Shown: positions 8,782 through 18,693, numbered from the stretch's first letter. The stretch is 64,000 bases of DNA from Enterocloster alcoholdehydrogenati (GCF_013282095.1 NZ_BLTJ01000005.1:186001-250000); one strand, 5' to 3'. Translations and numbers: made by a program. The notes: generated from the sequence alone by a model not told the origin.

Positions 8782-9495
8782 CTAATCCCGGCGCACCTCT
8801 ACTCCCTGGGCCTCGATTCGTTTGCGGATCTCAAGCATCTTTTCATCCGTCTGGGCAATCACATCGGCACACTGCTTCAGCTCACCGCTGATTTCCCCAT
8901 CCGTGTCAAAAAAAGATTTCTTGTATTTCAATTCATGGTCCAGGCTTGCCCAGAAGTCCATGGCAATGGTGCGGATCTGAACCTCTACCCGGATAAACTG
9001 TTTGGAATCCGTGAAAAAGACCGGAACCTCGATGATCATGTGGTAGCTTCGGTAGCCGTTTGGCTTGGGATTTTTGATATAATCCTTCACAGCGATGACC
9101 CTTACATCGTCCTGGCGCACCAGCATCTCCGCCACTTCATAGATATCATCCACAAAGGAGCAGATGATACGCACTCCCGCCACATCATCCAGATTTTTAA
9201 CCATGGACTCCAAAGATACCTCCAATCCCCTGCGCTGCAGTTTCTCCACAATGCTGAGAGGCTTCTTTACACGGGACTTGATCATCTCAATGGGGTTGCG
9301 CTGGTTTTTGACAGAAAGCTCGTCATTTAAGACCTCCAGTTTCGTCTTTACCTCCCGGATGGCGCAGGTATAATGCATCATCACCTGCTGGAACTGTCGG
9401 GCCTGATCCAGCCAGATATCGGGCACCTGAACAAGATCAGGAACACGGACAATGGACTGGTGAAGCTCGCTGTTGGGACTAAGATTGATATTCAT
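8782..9495 (-). CDS. Small alarmone synthetase (RelA/SpoT domain, RelQ/YjbM type)
   Basis: A 237-residue stand-alone (p)ppGpp synthetase. Visible motifs are KKPLSIVEKLQRRG, the DDVAGVRIICSF segment, PKPNGYRSYHMIIEVPVF (substrate-binding GYRSxH) and VEVQIRTIAMDFWASLDHEL followed by KYKK. These are the hallmarks of SAS1/RelQ enzymes, which transfer pyrophosphate from ATP to GTP or GDP. No hydrolase (HD), TGS or ACT domain is present, so it cannot degrade ppGpp. A GTG at 9507 is also in frame. I prefer ATG at 9495, with GAGGTGG eight bases upstream. It is followed by a plus-strand terminator of the convergent gene. Confidence 0.9.
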   Translation of the reverse strand: MNINLSPNSELHQSIVRVPDLVQVPDIWLDQARQFQQVMMHYTCAIREVKTKLEVLNDELSVKNQRNPIEMIKSRVKKPLSIVEKLQRRGLEVSLESMVKNLDDVAGVRIICSFVDDIYEVAEMLVRQDDVRVIAVKDYIKNPKPNGYRSYHMIIEVPVFFTDSKQFIRVEVQIRTIAMDFWASLDHELKYKKSFFDTDGEISGELKQCADVIAQTDEKMLEIRKRIEAQGVEVRRD

Positions 9496-9518
9496 TGATT
9501 CTGCCACCTCATTTTGTG

Positions 9519-10355
9519 CTACAGGGCCAGTACAGCCTCTGCTGCTTTTTCAAACCATGGCATATCTATGTATTCTACCCGGCCGCCGTCTACCATCTGG
9601 GCAAGCTTCGGATCAATCGGGATCTGCGCAAGAACCTTTAAGCCATATTCCCTGGCCGCCTGCTCCACATGACTCTCACCGAACACATTAATATGCCTGC
9701 CGCAGTCCGGACATTCCAGATAACTCATATTTTCTACAATGCCAAGAATGGGGATATCCATTTTCTTTGCCATATTGACCGCCTTTCCAACGATCATGCT
9801 CACCAGCTCCTGAGGAGAGGTTACAATGATGATCCCGTCCACAGGAAGAGACTGAAATACCGTCAGAGGCACATCCCCGGTTCCAGGAGGCATATCCACA
9901 AACATATAGTCCACATCCTGCCACAACGTCTCACTCCAGAACTGCTTTACCGCGCCGGCGATCACAGGACCTCTCCAGATCACAGGGTCTGTCGCATTGT
10001 CTAAAAGCAGATTGGCAGACATAATATCTATCCCCTCCAGGGATCTTGCAGGAATCATCAGACGGCCGTCAGGCGTCACTGCCGGTTTCTCGTCTGCTAC
10101 TCCAAACGCCATGGGGATTGACGGGCCGGTGATATCCGCATCCAGCACAGCGGTATGTTTCCCCCTGCGGTTGGCGCTCACAGCCATCAGGGAGGTCACA
10201 AGAGACTTGCCTACTCCGCCCTTTCCGCTGACGATGCCGATCACCTTCTTTACCCTGCTCTCCGGTGCCAGCGCTTCTAAAAAGCTTGTTTTATCTGCTG
10301 TACGGCTGCCGCAGTTAGCACTGCAGGAGCCGCAGTCATGATTACATTCACTCAT
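9519..10355 (-). CDS. Mrp/NBP35-family iron-sulfur carrier ATPase
   Basis: A 278-residue P-loop NTPase of the MinD/Mrp (ApbC) family. GIVSGKGGVGKSLV is the deviant Walker A motif, VDYMFVDMPPGTGDVPLT is the Walker B/switch II region, and LECPDCGRHINVF holds the CxxC that binds a bridging Fe-S cluster between subunits. The N-terminus carries further cysteines (CNHDCGSCSANCGS), as in NBP35-like members. It probably transfers Fe-S clusters to apo-enzymes in the cytosol. ATG at 10355 (GGAG nine bases upstream) is preferred over GTG at 10361. It lies 23 bp before the alarmone synthetase gene on the same strand. Confidence 0.92.
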   Translation of the reverse strand: MSECNHDCGSCSANCGSRTADKTSFLEALAPESRVKKVIGIVSGKGGVGKSLVTSLMAVSANRRGKHTAVLDADITGPSIPMAFGVADEKPAVTPDGRLMIPARSLEGIDIMSANLLLDNATDPVIWRGPVIAGAVKQFWSETLWQDVDYMFVDMPPGTGDVPLTVFQSLPVDGIIIVTSPQELVSMIVGKAVNMAKKMDIPILGIVENMSYLECPDCGRHINVFGESHVEQAAREYGLKVLAQIPIDPKLAQMVDGGRVEYIDMPWFEKAAEAVLAL

Positions 10356-10494
10356 GGTCACTTTCTCCTTCTAAACTTCGTTTCCTTCTTCTGCCTGGAG
10401 GCAGCTATTGTTTTTATTATACGGCTTTCCTCTTAGAATGTCCATTCCTTTCCCGTGTATTTCACAGCGAACAATGGAGCGCCTTTCTGTTTGC

Positions 10495-11628
10495 TCAGCA
10501 TTTTTCCTGAATCGCCCCTAAAAACGCCGTCAGGCCAAAACGCTCATCCTTGGTAAGGCATTTCTCTAAAAGGATCCGGTTCTCATCTGAATGTTCTACC
10601 TCCCTGGAATATCGGTGGGCTGTATCAGCCATTTCATCCAGCGTCAGGCATTTCTGCTCCATCCATCGCCCCAGAGCCATATCCTGAATCACAAGCACGG
10701 AGGCCGCAGCCATTTTTAACTTCCCATACGGATTTTCGTTGTAAACACCCCCGCAGAAACCGGTGAACACAAAATAGACCATCATCTGCTCGGTCCACAA
10801 CTCCAGGTCGGGACAGGCAGCCGCAAATTCCTTCCAGCCGGCCTTATAGGCCTCTTCCCCGCCTTCATACAGTGCAGCAGCCAGTTTCTCCCGAACCCGG
10901 GGCCACGCAGCGTTTAAGGGTTCCATTTTCCTTAAAATAGAAAATAAATCCTGCATCAGCCGGTAACGGCTTCCAAAAACAGTCTTTTTTCTAAAATATT
11001 CCTCCCTGTTTTCCTTCTCATACCGGACCAACAGGGCGTCCGCCTCATAAAGCCTGTTTTCCCGAATCCTGCGCTGAAGATCGTGTCCCAGAGCCAGCGC
11101 CATCGACAGGCGAAGTTCCATTTCCATCTGCCGGTTCTGCAGTATTTTTAAAATAAGCGTCCTTGCATCTGTGAGTTTTGTATACAGGAAGAAGTCAAAT
11201 TCTTCGTATGTTTCTTCCTTCTCATCCTCTTTCTCCAGAAAACGCACCGGTTCCTTACAGCCCAGGATCAGCTTTGCCGCCGCCGGGCAGGATAGGCACA
11301 GGGAAATCTCTCTGCAGCCTTCAAATTCCTCCGTATGGCGGGGATACATCCTGCAGGTTCTGCACAGGCTGTCCTTTCCCTCTTCGATATAGAGATCGCA
11401 GAGATCCTCCTCATTCAGAAAGGCACAGCGGCCCTTATATCGTTTAAAAGATCCCTCCTTCCAGTCGATGGAATTTTTCAGACGATTGCCAAAAGGCCCT
11501 TTTACCGTTCCATACTGCTTAAGAGACCGTTCATCGATCATGATGGACCAGCCGGCACAGCAGGTGTCGGGACATTCCGACGCAATACACGTAAAACGTT
11601 TGTAATAATGGGGGTAGATATAAAGCAT
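10495..11628 (-). CDS. Flagellin lysine-N-methylase-like Cys-rich protein
   Basis: A 377-residue protein with an N-terminal Cys cluster typical of FliB/YkgJ proteins: FTCIASECPDTCCAGWSI, GRCAFLNEEDLCDLY, CRTCRMYPR and LCLSCP. FliB in Salmonella methylates lysines on flagellin, probably through a metal cluster. In Lachnospiraceae, proteins of this sort are widely labelled flagellin lysine-N-methylase even where flagella are absent. No flagellar gene is in this window. I set the start at ATG 11628, where homology begins; it is 16 bp past the GTPase-nuclease fusion stop and so cotranscribed. The true substrate may be a translation or surface protein. Confidence 0.72.
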   Translation of the reverse strand: MLYIYPHYYKRFTCIASECPDTCCAGWSIMIDERSLKQYGTVKGPFGNRLKNSIDWKEGSFKRYKGRCAFLNEEDLCDLYIEEGKDSLCRTCRMYPRHTEEFEGCREISLCLSCPAAAKLILGCKEPVRFLEKEDEKEETYEEFDFFLYTKLTDARTLILKILQNRQMEMELRLSMALALGHDLQRRIRENRLYEADALLVRYEKENREEYFRKKTVFGSRYRLMQDLFSILRKMEPLNAAWPRVREKLAAALYEGGEEAYKAGWKEFAAACPDLELWTEQMMVYFVFTGFCGGVYNENPYGKLKMAAASVLVIQDMALGRWMEQKCLTLDEMADTAHRYSREVEHSDENRILLEKCLTKDERFGLTAFLGAIQEKC

Positions 11629-11644
11629 ACCTTTTATGCCTTTC

Positions 11645-14368
11645 TTATGATTTTGTGTCCCTGCGTCCCAGACGGATATCTTCCAGATAGCTGCCAAGTT
11701 CTTCTCCTGTATTCTGGAACAGGTAATTTTTCCCCGGTGTTCCCAGGCGTTCCTTTTCCTCGCGGATCAGGCGGTTTGTCCACTCAATCTCCTCTTTTAA
11801 ATCTTTTGCAGACATCAGACGGCAGCCCTGACCGTAGATGATCAGCTGCTCCAGGCCGTCTGAGGTAGCCACCGTGACCTGATAGGTGCGGCCGATCCGG
11901 TGAGCCAGCTTTTCGATATACTGATCTGCCGTTTCCGCTTCTTTTGTATAAACGACATGAATATTGTGGTAATCCAGCGCTTCTCCAGTATTTCCCGATA
12001 CCTTGTAGGCATCAAATACCAGGATCAGCGTGCATTTTTTGTAGCCCTGGTAGTTGCAGAGAATGTCCATCAGCTTATGGCGGGCTCCCTCGATGGTGGT
12101 CTTTGAAAGCTCTCTCAGTTCTTCCCAGGCAAAAATGATATTATAGCCATCTACCAGAAGATATTCTGTTTCCTCTTCCTTTTTCGGGGCAGAAATGTTC
12201 GTTTTGCCGGCTGTATATACCCGTCGGGCAGGCGCTTCCTGATTTGGATTTCTTCTGCGAACCGGCCCAAAGGTCCGCTGGAAAATGGCTTCCAGCTCTT
12301 TATCATCCGCCCAGGACCCACTAAAACGGCCGTTTCCCACGCCGCCCATTTTCCGGTCTGCTTCCGTTTTCCCCTCCTCCTCTTTCTTTTTTAAGGGGCT
12401 TTCCAGATGCATATACTGCTTCACCTGATCCCAGGGTACTGCAAACCCGGCCCCGTGGGAGCAGAACACGGATCCAGTTGGGTTATCCAGATCCCCATCA
12501 GGATCATACCCGGCGGCCCGGATCACTTCTTCCTCATTATGACAGGGCTCGTAATCCTTAACCCACAGAGACAGGCGACCTCTTCCCCTGGTGTATGCCG
12601 TCACCTCCCTCTGGTAATCCCGAAGATTTACCACCGGCCCTTTTCCCGTAAGAACCGCCGTCTCTTTCTGGGTCTGAGGCGGATCAAAGACGCAGCATTT
12701 TCTCTCAAAATCTGCCATGGCCCTTCCCAGATTCTCTGCAGGAAGCTCCATGCGAAATCCATAATAAGGCTCCAGCAGACGGCATTTTCCCGCTCGCAGC
12801 CCCTGACGCAGTGCCCGGTAGGTAGCCTGGCGGAAGTCTCCTCCCTCAGTGTGCTTAATATGTGCCCTTCCAGTCAGCAGCGTGATCCGCATATCCGTAA
12901 TCTCCGCCCCGGTCATCACTCCCCGGTGGCGTTTTTCCTCCAGATGGGTAAGAATCAGACGCTGCCAGTTCCGATCCAGCACATCCTCACTGCAGGCCGT
13001 ATGAAACTGCAGGCCGCTGCCTGGCTCACCCGGCTCCAGAAGAAGATGCACCTCCGCATAATGGCGCAGAGGCTCAAAATGTCCCACTCCCTCCATCGGC
13101 TCCAGAATCGTCTCCTTATACACAATGTTCCCTGTGCCAAATTCCACCGAAAGGCCATATCGCTCCCGGATCAGTGTCTGCAAAATATCAATCTGCACGT
13201 CGCCCATGACCTGGGCCTGGATTTCTCCTGTCGCTTCCTCCCACAGGATATGAAGCTCCGGCTCCTCCTCTTCCAGCTGGCGCAGATCCCGCAGACTTTT
13301 ATGGACATCTTCCCCCTCCGGCAGAAGGATCCGATACGTCAAAACCGGCTCCAGAATCGGAAGTTCCGAGGCCGCCTCTTCCCCCAGCCCCTGACCTGGC
13401 CTGGAAGATACAAGTCCCGTCACCGCACATACGGTTCCTGCCTCCGCCTCCTGGACAGTCTCATATTTAGCTCCTGAGTAAATGCGGATCTGATTTACCT
13501 TCTCATCTTCTATCAATGTATCCTTCACCCGAAGGACGCCTCCGGTTACCTTAAGATGGGTCAGCCGCATCCCCTGGCTGTCCCTGGATATCTTATAGAT
13601 TTTTGCGCCAAAACAAGAGCTTCTCTCAGGAACCGGTATTATTTCCCCCAGTTCCCTCAAAAAGCTCTCAATCCCCTGCAATTTAAGAGCAGAACCGAAA
13701 AAGCACGGAAACAGTTTCCGCTCTGCCATCAGGCGCGCTGCTGTATCCGGCGGAAGCTCTCCGGATTCCAGGTACGCTTCCAATACAGCTTCATCGCAGA
13801 CAGCCAGACTTTCCTCAAAGCCCTCCGGATCCTCTGTTTGGGGATCCCATGCACCGCCTTGCGCCTGCCAGCCGCCAAAATCCACGCAGGCCTCATCCAG
13901 GCGGCTCTTAAGTTCTGCCATAAGCGTCTCTTTCTGCGTCCCCTGCTGATCCATTTTATTGACAAAAAGACACACCGGAATCCGGTAGCGCTTTAACAGA
14001 CGCCACAGCGTTTCCGTATGACCCTGGACGCCGTCTGCCCCGTTAATCACAAGGATAGCGCAGTCCAGCACCTGCAGAGTCCGCTCCATCTCTGCGGAAA
14101 AGTCCACATGGCCGGGAGTGTCCAGCAGAGTAACGGACGTATCCTCCAGAGAGAACACGGCCTGTTTGGAAAAAATAGTGATCCCCCTGGCCCGCTCCAG
14201 TTCATACGTGTCCAGAAAAGCATCCCGGTCATCTACCCGTCCCAGCTTTCGTATGGCCCCGGCCAGATAGAGAATCGCCTCCGACAGTGTAGTCTTGCCC
14301 GCGTCTACATGGGCCAACAGACCAGCACATATATGTTTTTTAATTTTATCGGACTTCTGTTCGCCCAT
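11645..14368 (-). CDS. TetM-like ribosomal GTPase fused to Rae1/YacP-type NYN nuclease
   Basis: A 907-residue two-part protein. Residues 1-680 form an EF-G-type GTPase closest in plan to Tet(M)/Tet(O) ribosomal protection proteins: G1 AHVDAGKTT (19-27), RGITI switch, G3 DTPGHVDF (83-90), G4 NKMD (137-140) and G5 SALKLQG. Domain IV/V segments such as VMTGAEITDMRITLL and FRQATYRALRQG follow. After a linker, residues about 737-870 form a NYN/PIN nuclease domain (LLVDGYNIIFAWEEL, VFDAYKVSG, KEAETADQYIEKLAH, VATSDGLEQLIIYGQG) closely resembling B. subtilis Rae1. Rae1 cleaves mRNA in the ribosomal A site. ATG at 14368 has GGAGG eight bases before it. Role in stalled-ribosome processing or drug response is inferred. 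Confidence 0.9.
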   Translation of the reverse strand: MGEQKSDKIKKHICAGLLAHVDAGKTTLSEAILYLAGAIRKLGRVDDRDAFLDTYELERARGITIFSKQAVFSLEDTSVTLLDTPGHVDFSAEMERTLQVLDCAILVINGADGVQGHTETLWRLLKRYRIPVCLFVNKMDQQGTQKETLMAELKSRLDEACVDFGGWQAQGGAWDPQTEDPEGFEESLAVCDEAVLEAYLESGELPPDTAARLMAERKLFPCFFGSALKLQGIESFLRELGEIIPVPERSSCFGAKIYKISRDSQGMRLTHLKVTGGVLRVKDTLIEDEKVNQIRIYSGAKYETVQEAEAGTVCAVTGLVSSRPGQGLGEEAASELPILEPVLTYRILLPEGEDVHKSLRDLRQLEEEEPELHILWEEATGEIQAQVMGDVQIDILQTLIRERYGLSVEFGTGNIVYKETILEPMEGVGHFEPLRHYAEVHLLLEPGEPGSGLQFHTACSEDVLDRNWQRLILTHLEEKRHRGVMTGAEITDMRITLLTGRAHIKHTEGGDFRQATYRALRQGLRAGKCRLLEPYYGFRMELPAENLGRAMADFERKCCVFDPPQTQKETAVLTGKGPVVNLRDYQREVTAYTRGRGRLSLWVKDYEPCHNEEEVIRAAGYDPDGDLDNPTGSVFCSHGAGFAVPWDQVKQYMHLESPLKKKEEEGKTEADRKMGGVGNGRFSGSWADDKELEAIFQRTFGPVRRRNPNQEAPARRVYTAGKTNISAPKKEEETEYLLVDGYNIIFAWEELRELSKTTIEGARHKLMDILCNYQGYKKCTLILVFDAYKVSGNTGEALDYHNIHVVYTKEAETADQYIEKLAHRIGRTYQVTVATSDGLEQLIIYGQGCRLMSAKDLKEEIEWTNRLIREEKERLGTPGKNYLFQNTGEELGSYLEDIRLGRRDTKS

Positions 14369-14508
14369 AAAAATTGCCTCCTTCCGCGATTGCATAATAC
14401 TGCATTATACCACAAAAGGAGGCTTTGGTCGAGATAGTGGTCTCTTGAGTTTCTGCAGCTTCATCCTCAGCCTTTTGATTTTGCATCCATTCTCCTTCGC
14501 AGTCCTTT

Positions 14509-15318
14509 TTAATGCGGAGCTGTGGGCGCCGTCTTAGGCGCTGCGGGGCGGTTAATGGTAAGTGGCAGATTGACTCCCATCACATTTAAAATAATACCGC
14601 CTGCCTCGGACGCCAGTACGGTGGGAACCTTCTCAGCCTCTACCACCACGGGGCGCAGCTTATTGTCGCGGTTAAACTTCTGAAACTCTAAAATATCTGT
14701 AAAGGCGGGCTGGTACAGCTGTCCGTCCTTCATTTTCACAAGAGGAATCCCCTTTTCCTCCTTCTGGATGGCAAAGATATAGCTGCCCTTGCGGAAATCA
14801 GCCGTCAGCTCCTCGTTGAGCTCACGGATCCGGTCTGCTCTCTCCTTTGCAGCCGCTTCATCCCCAGACTCAATCGGCCTTCTCATCTCCTGAGACAGGT
14901 AAACAGCCGTCAGATGAAGAGATGGATTCTCTACCCATACCGTACCCTCAGGCATATCCTCCGGGGCTTTGCGCTTTACAATATCGCTTACCTGCATCGC
15001 TGCCTTTTCCCCTCTCATTTCCACGATGAGAGCATTAACGCCCATGGCGTACAGGCTGGTAAAAAATACCAGCATATCCTTACCGTTGATTTTTGCCACG
15101 GAGGAAGGGATCTTCTGTTCCGTCAGACGGGCCGCCTCTGCCTTCGCCTCCTCCTCCTCAAGAAATAAAAACACCTCATCATCAAAGGTTTCAGGATCGC
15201 ATACAACGTATGGCTCTCTTGTACACAGAGAGATCAGTGCAAAAATATCAGCATCATGTCCAAGACGGCTAAGAAGCTCCTTCTTTACAGCTGCCGTGGT
15301 AGTTTGCGTGTCGCTCAT
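14509..15318 (-). CDS. SseB-like protein
   Basis: A 269-residue cytosolic protein. Two SseB-type modules can be seen: the first around ALISLCTREPYVVCDPETFDDEVFLF and GKDMLVFFTSLYAM (read separately), the second around KGIPLVKMKDGQLYQPAFTDILEF and QKFNRDNKLRPVVVEAEKVP. SseB/EscC-like domains are poorly understood; in enterobacteria the name comes from a sensitivity-to-serine phenotype. There is no signal peptide. The C-terminus is a short Pro/Ala tail. ATG at 15318 follows AAGGAG by nine bases. It sits alone between an exported protein gene and the GTPase-nuclease gene, separated by 140 bp with no clear terminator. Confidence 0.7.
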   Translation of the reverse strand: MSDTQTTTAAVKKELLSRLGHDADIFALISLCTREPYVVCDPETFDDEVFLFLEEEEAKAEAARLTEQKIPSSVAKINGKDMLVFFTSLYAMGVNALIVEMRGEKAAMQVSDIVKRKAPEDMPEGTVWVENPSLHLTAVYLSQEMRRPIESGDEAAAKERADRIRELNEELTADFRKGSYIFAIQKEEKGIPLVKMKDGQLYQPAFTDILEFQKFNRDNKLRPVVVEAEKVPTVLASEAGGIILNVMGVNLPLTINRPAAPKTAPTAPH

Positions 15319-15446
15319 TTTCTTTTTCTCCTTATCAATACATTCTGATAAAATTGTACCACATTCCGCAGACAGGCGCAATTAGTTCAGGTATTTTGTT
15401 TTTGCCCGAAAAGAGAATACCTGTCCGCAAGAAAACGCATAGCAGC

Positions 15447-15477
15447 AAAAAGACCGGCGCCTGATGCGGTGCCGGCC
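15447..15477 (-). terminator. Intrinsic terminator of the exported-protein gene
   Basis: On the minus strand a GC-rich stem (GGCCGGCACC / GGCGCCGGTC, loop GCATCA, one G-U and one A-C position) is followed by CTTTTT. It lies 59 bp past the stop of the gene at 15536-16366 and before the SseB-like gene. Confidence 0.75.
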
Positions 15478-15535
15478 TTTTTATTCCTTATTCAAATTAT
15501 AAATGTCCTATTTTACAAAAACGGCTGTTTCCTTC

Positions 15536-16366
15536 CTACTGTCCGGCTGCCTGGGTATTCTCTCCCAGGTATGCAGCCATATCCTGATAGGAAGCGGGAT
15601 CCTGTACGGAAGGAACCTCTACCGGCTGGCCCGGATCTGCGATTCCGATATCGCCGTCCATTTTCATCGTAACCGTCTGTCCCTGATCGGTCACGCTCAT
15701 ATCCAGCTTCATACGCATCTTCACACAGTTTCCTGCGGGATCTACCACATATTCACATTGAATATCGCTTATATCCAGCCCAGAAAGATCCGTCAGTCCG
15801 CTCATGCCGGCAGCACTTAAGACGGTCTGAATATATTCATTCATCTTATCGTCCTCGATCACAAAGCCAACCACTTTATTCTCCCCCTCACCCCAGAGGC
15901 GGAAGTTCGATAAGAGGTCATCTTCATCAAAAGTCAGGGTGGATACCTTGGTCTGCTCTGTTATCGCACTCACGTCCATGGGCATCTTTATCTTCTGGCC
16001 CATGGTATCCACATAATACCATCCGTCCTGATAGTAAGCGGACATGATCACAGGTTCCTGAAGGCCGTCCATGGTAGTACGGGCATACACCATGTATTTC
16101 ATCTGCTGTGGATCTGTCATATGATTCATCTTCATATTCATCTCCATACGCATATTCATGGAATCTATGCCAGCCTCTTCCAGCATATCGCCTCCAACGG
16201 ATATCTTAAAATCCGCAAAGGCATTCATATCCGTCAGTGCCTTTTGCTTCTCCTCCACCTGATGGTAAAGAGCTCTGGCATCGTCAGAATTGTCCGCGTA
16301 TGCAGTCATCGGACACAACAAAGCGGCAGATAAAAGAACAGCAGCAAAACGTTTCATTTTTCTCAT
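15536..16366 (-). CDS. Exported Met-rich protein (DUF6612-like)
   Basis: A 276-residue protein with an N-terminal signal peptide (MRKMKRF, a hydrophobic stretch, then a likely AYA-D cleavage near residue 24). There is no lipobox cysteine. The mature part is rich in methionine (MNMRMEMNMKMNHM) and has a two-lobed beta-rich pattern reminiscent of LolA/LppX-like or DUF6612 proteins, with 'YYQDGWYYVDTMGQKIKMP' as a recognisable strand pair. The function is unknown; lipid or hydrophobic-ligand binding outside the membrane is a guess from fold type. GGAGG is seven bases before the ATG. It is monocistronic, with its own terminator. Confidence 0.6.
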   Translation of the reverse strand: MRKMKRFAAVLLSAALLCPMTAYADNSDDARALYHQVEEKQKALTDMNAFADFKISVGGDMLEEAGIDSMNMRMEMNMKMNHMTDPQQMKYMVYARTTMDGLQEPVIMSAYYQDGWYYVDTMGQKIKMPMDVSAITEQTKVSTLTFDEDDLLSNFRLWGEGENKVVGFVIEDDKMNEYIQTVLSAAGMSGLTDLSGLDISDIQCEYVVDPAGNCVKMRMKLDMSVTDQGQTVTMKMDGDIGIADPGQPVEVPSVQDPASYQDMAAYLGENTQAAGQ

Positions 16367-16564
16367 AGCGTAACCTCCTTTAAATACGTACAGAAAACAC
16401 CTCCTGCGTGCTTTCTTACGTCATAATTAACATCCCCTGAAACGATCAATGGTGATATTGCTATTGTAATCCAAATTCGGTCATTTGTCCATGAAAAATG
16501 CAAATACATTTCTTACATTTTCATCTGTTTTTCTTAAGATTCCGACTCTTTGCCGCCCACTGAC

Positions 16565-17620
16565 CTATCTGCCAAAATACTGATCCACGCCCGCTGCCAG
16601 ACCGTCGGCCAGCCGATTTAAAACAGCCTCCGAATGATCCGAGGCCTTATCTCCCAGTTCGATATCCACAGAGGGGATGGTGGAATAGGAGGTCTGAGTC
16701 AGATCCATGGCCATGGCTCCTCCGAAAAAAATCTTAACTCCCTGGGCCTTTAAGCCGGCCACCAGGCTCTCGCCCAGCGCCTGGTGCTGCTGCCAATGAG
16801 ATTTTACAGGCTCCATCCCGCGATAGGAGGCATTATCGGGTACGCTCATATAAAAAGCGCCTTTATCCGTAGCTGTGGAATCCCAATGGAGGGCAATGTG
16901 GCAGTCGCTGGCATTGTTGGCAATTACAGTTCTGGCAATGTTGTCCAGCTGAACATCATCGCTCTCCCGGATCATCAGAACATCATAGCCTTTTGCCAGC
17001 AGCTTTTCCTTTAAAATCCGTGCCATAGACAGCGTAACTCTGCTTTCCGGCGTACCATCTGAAAATGTCATTCCCCCGGAGACGGCAGCTGCAGTAACGG
17101 CTCCCGCTCCCGTGGTGCCGCCTGTAACCTTGGGACTTCCATCAGGATGGCATTGGGTCTTGACAGCCGAACCGCCCTTGGTACCGTGTCCGGCATTGAC
17201 GCAGACGGTTATATTCTTCCTATCAGCCCTGTCGCTTTTATAAAGAACGGCGCTGCCGGAGGTAATCTTTGCAAACGCTGCGTACTTCCAGCCGGAATCC
17301 AGGCCCACAGCACTCTCCTTCTGCCCGGAGGACACCTCTTCAAATTCCGGCAAAGCCGCCTGGGTGCGGTTTGCCGTGTTGACGGTGATCTCTGCCGGGG
17401 CGGCAGACGAATATTTTAAGGAATCCTCATTTAGCCCTGTCTCCTGAGCCCTTTCCGTATCCGGCATACCTTCCTGTACGGCCTGGCCGTCACCATCTTT
17501 ACCGGTCTCTGAATAAGCCTGCTCTCTCAGCTCCTGGCTGGAAGCATAGCCCGAACAGCCCGCAAAAGACATGGCCGCCGCCAGCAGCACAGCCGCGCCG
17601 CAAAGCTTACGCCCTCTCAT
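16565..17620 (-). CDS. Lipoprotein N-acetylmuramoyl-L-alanine amidase (Amidase_3)
   Basis: A 351-residue lipoprotein: signal peptide with lipobox FAGC (Cys22), a Ser/Thr/Asp-rich linker to about residue 130, then an Amidase_3 domain. The zinc ligands are visible as NAGHG (His), TPESRVTLS (Glu) and IALHWDS (His), and [10 protein letters not shown] holds the catalytic Glu. The enzyme cuts the bond between MurNAc and L-Ala in peptidoglycan outside the membrane. An inserted Gly/Thr/Ala-rich segment lies between the first His and the Glu. The start codon overlaps the mnmA stop as ATGA, so it is translationally coupled to a tRNA-modification operon, an odd partnership. Confidence 0.88.
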   Translation of the reverse strand: MRGRKLCGAAVLLAAAMSFAGCSGYASSQELREQAYSETGKDGDGQAVQEGMPDTERAQETGLNEDSLKYSSAAPAEITVNTANRTQAALPEFEEVSSGQKESAVGLDSGWKYAAFAKITSGSAVLYKSDRADRKNITVCVNAGHGTKGGSAVKTQCHPDGSPKVTGGTTGAGAVTAAAVSGGMTFSDGTPESRVTLSMARILKEKLLAKGYDVLMIRESDDVQLDNIARTVIANNASDCHIALHWDSTATDKGAFYMSVPDNASYRGMEPVKSHWQQHQALGESLVAGLKAQGVKIFFGGAMAMDLTQTSYSTIPSVDIELGDKASDHSEAVLNRLADGLAAGVDQYFGR

Positions 17621-18693
17621 ATAATCGTTCCTCCTCCCACAACGTAGCCATCCTCATAAAATACAACCGCCTGTCCCGGAGCAGCAGCCCGGACAGGCTC
17701 GTCAAACCGGCACTCTACCAGACCATCCGCTGTTTCCCGAATGGTGCACATAGCCCCGCTGTGATTGTAACGTATCTTTGCTTTTACCCCCATGGTTTTG
17801 CCGTGAAGTCCGTCCGCTGCCATCCAGTTTAAGTCTTTGCAGCGTACAATCTCCGTAAAAACATCCTGGCTGTCCCCGATCACCACCTCGTTGGTCTCCG
17901 GCCTCAGCGCAGTGACAAACACCGGATGGCCCATGGCCAGATTTAAGCCTTTTCGCTGCCCTACGGTGTAATGGGTGATTCCTTTATGACGGCCGATCAC
18001 ATTCCCCTGCTGATCCACAAAATTGCCCGGACAGCAGACCTCTCCCGTATACTGCTCGATAAAGGAGGCATGGTCATGGTCGGGGATAAAGCAGATTTCC
18101 TGGCTGTCGGGCTTTGATGCTACCGGCAGGCCCAGTTTCTGTGCCATCTGCCGGATCTCGTCCTTGTGATAGTTTCCCACCGGCATCAGCGTACGGGACA
18201 GCTGCTCCTGGGTCAGGTTATAAAGGGCATACGTCTGATCTTTTGCTGCCGTCACCGAAGTCTGAAGGGCGAAACGCCCGTTTTCCAGTTCTGCAATCCT
18301 TGCATAATGGCCTGTGGCAATGCAGTCCGCCCCGATAGCCAGGCTTCTCTGAAGCAGCGACTCCCATTTTACATAACGGTTGCAGGCAATACAGGGATTG
18401 GGGGTACGGCCTTCCAGATATTCCCTGGCAAAATAATCCATCACCCTGCGCTTAAACTCCTGCTTGAAATTCATGACATAATAAGGGATACCCAGTTCCA
18501 TGGCAACCCTGCGGGCATCATCTACTGCGCTTAAACCGCAGCAGCCGCCCTCTGCCTCCTGGACCTCGGTATCCTCATCCTGCCATATCTGCATGGTCAC
18601 TCCGATCACGTCGTACCCCTGCTCTTTTAACAGCCAGGCAGCCACGGAGGAGTCAACTCCTCCTGACATACCTACTACTACTTTTTTACTCAA
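17617..18693 (-). CDS. mnmA: tRNA-uridine 2-sulfurtransferase MnmA
   Basis: A 358-residue cytosolic enzyme that adds sulfur to C2 of U34 in tRNA-Lys, -Glu and -Gln. The PP-loop GMSGGVDSS (residues 8-16) binds ATP, and the two catalytic cysteines lie in [12 protein letters not shown] and SQEICFIPD. The length fits the family. The start codon is TTG, overlapping the nifU stop as TTGA (4 bases), so translation depends on coupling. The stop overlaps the amidase start as ATGA. Its position after nifS and nifU fits a sulfur relay from cysteine desulfurase to MnmA. Confidence 0.96.
   Translation of the reverse strand: MSKKVVVGMSGGVDSSVAAWLLKEQGYDVIGVTMQIWQDEDTEVQEAEGGCCGLSAVDDARRVAMELGIPYYVMNFKQEFKRRVMDYFAREYLEGRTPNPCIACNRYVKWESLLQRSLAIGADCIATGHYARIAELENGRFALQTSVTAAKDQTYALYNLTQEQLSRTLMPVGNYHKDEIRQMAQKLGLPVASKPDSQEICFIPDHDHASFIEQYTGEVCCPGNFVDQQGNVIGRHKGITHYTVGQRKGLNLAMGHPVFVTALRPETNEVVIGDSQDVFTEIVRCKDLNWMAADGLHGKTMGVKAKIRYNHSGAMCTIRETADGLVECRFDEPVRAAAPGQAVVFYEDGYVVGGGTII

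Noticed and set aside
12407-13477. A 356-codon open frame on the plus strand
   Set aside because: It lies entirely antisense to the GTPase-nuclease fusion, has no ribosome binding site and shows no family motif; a GC-rich shadow.
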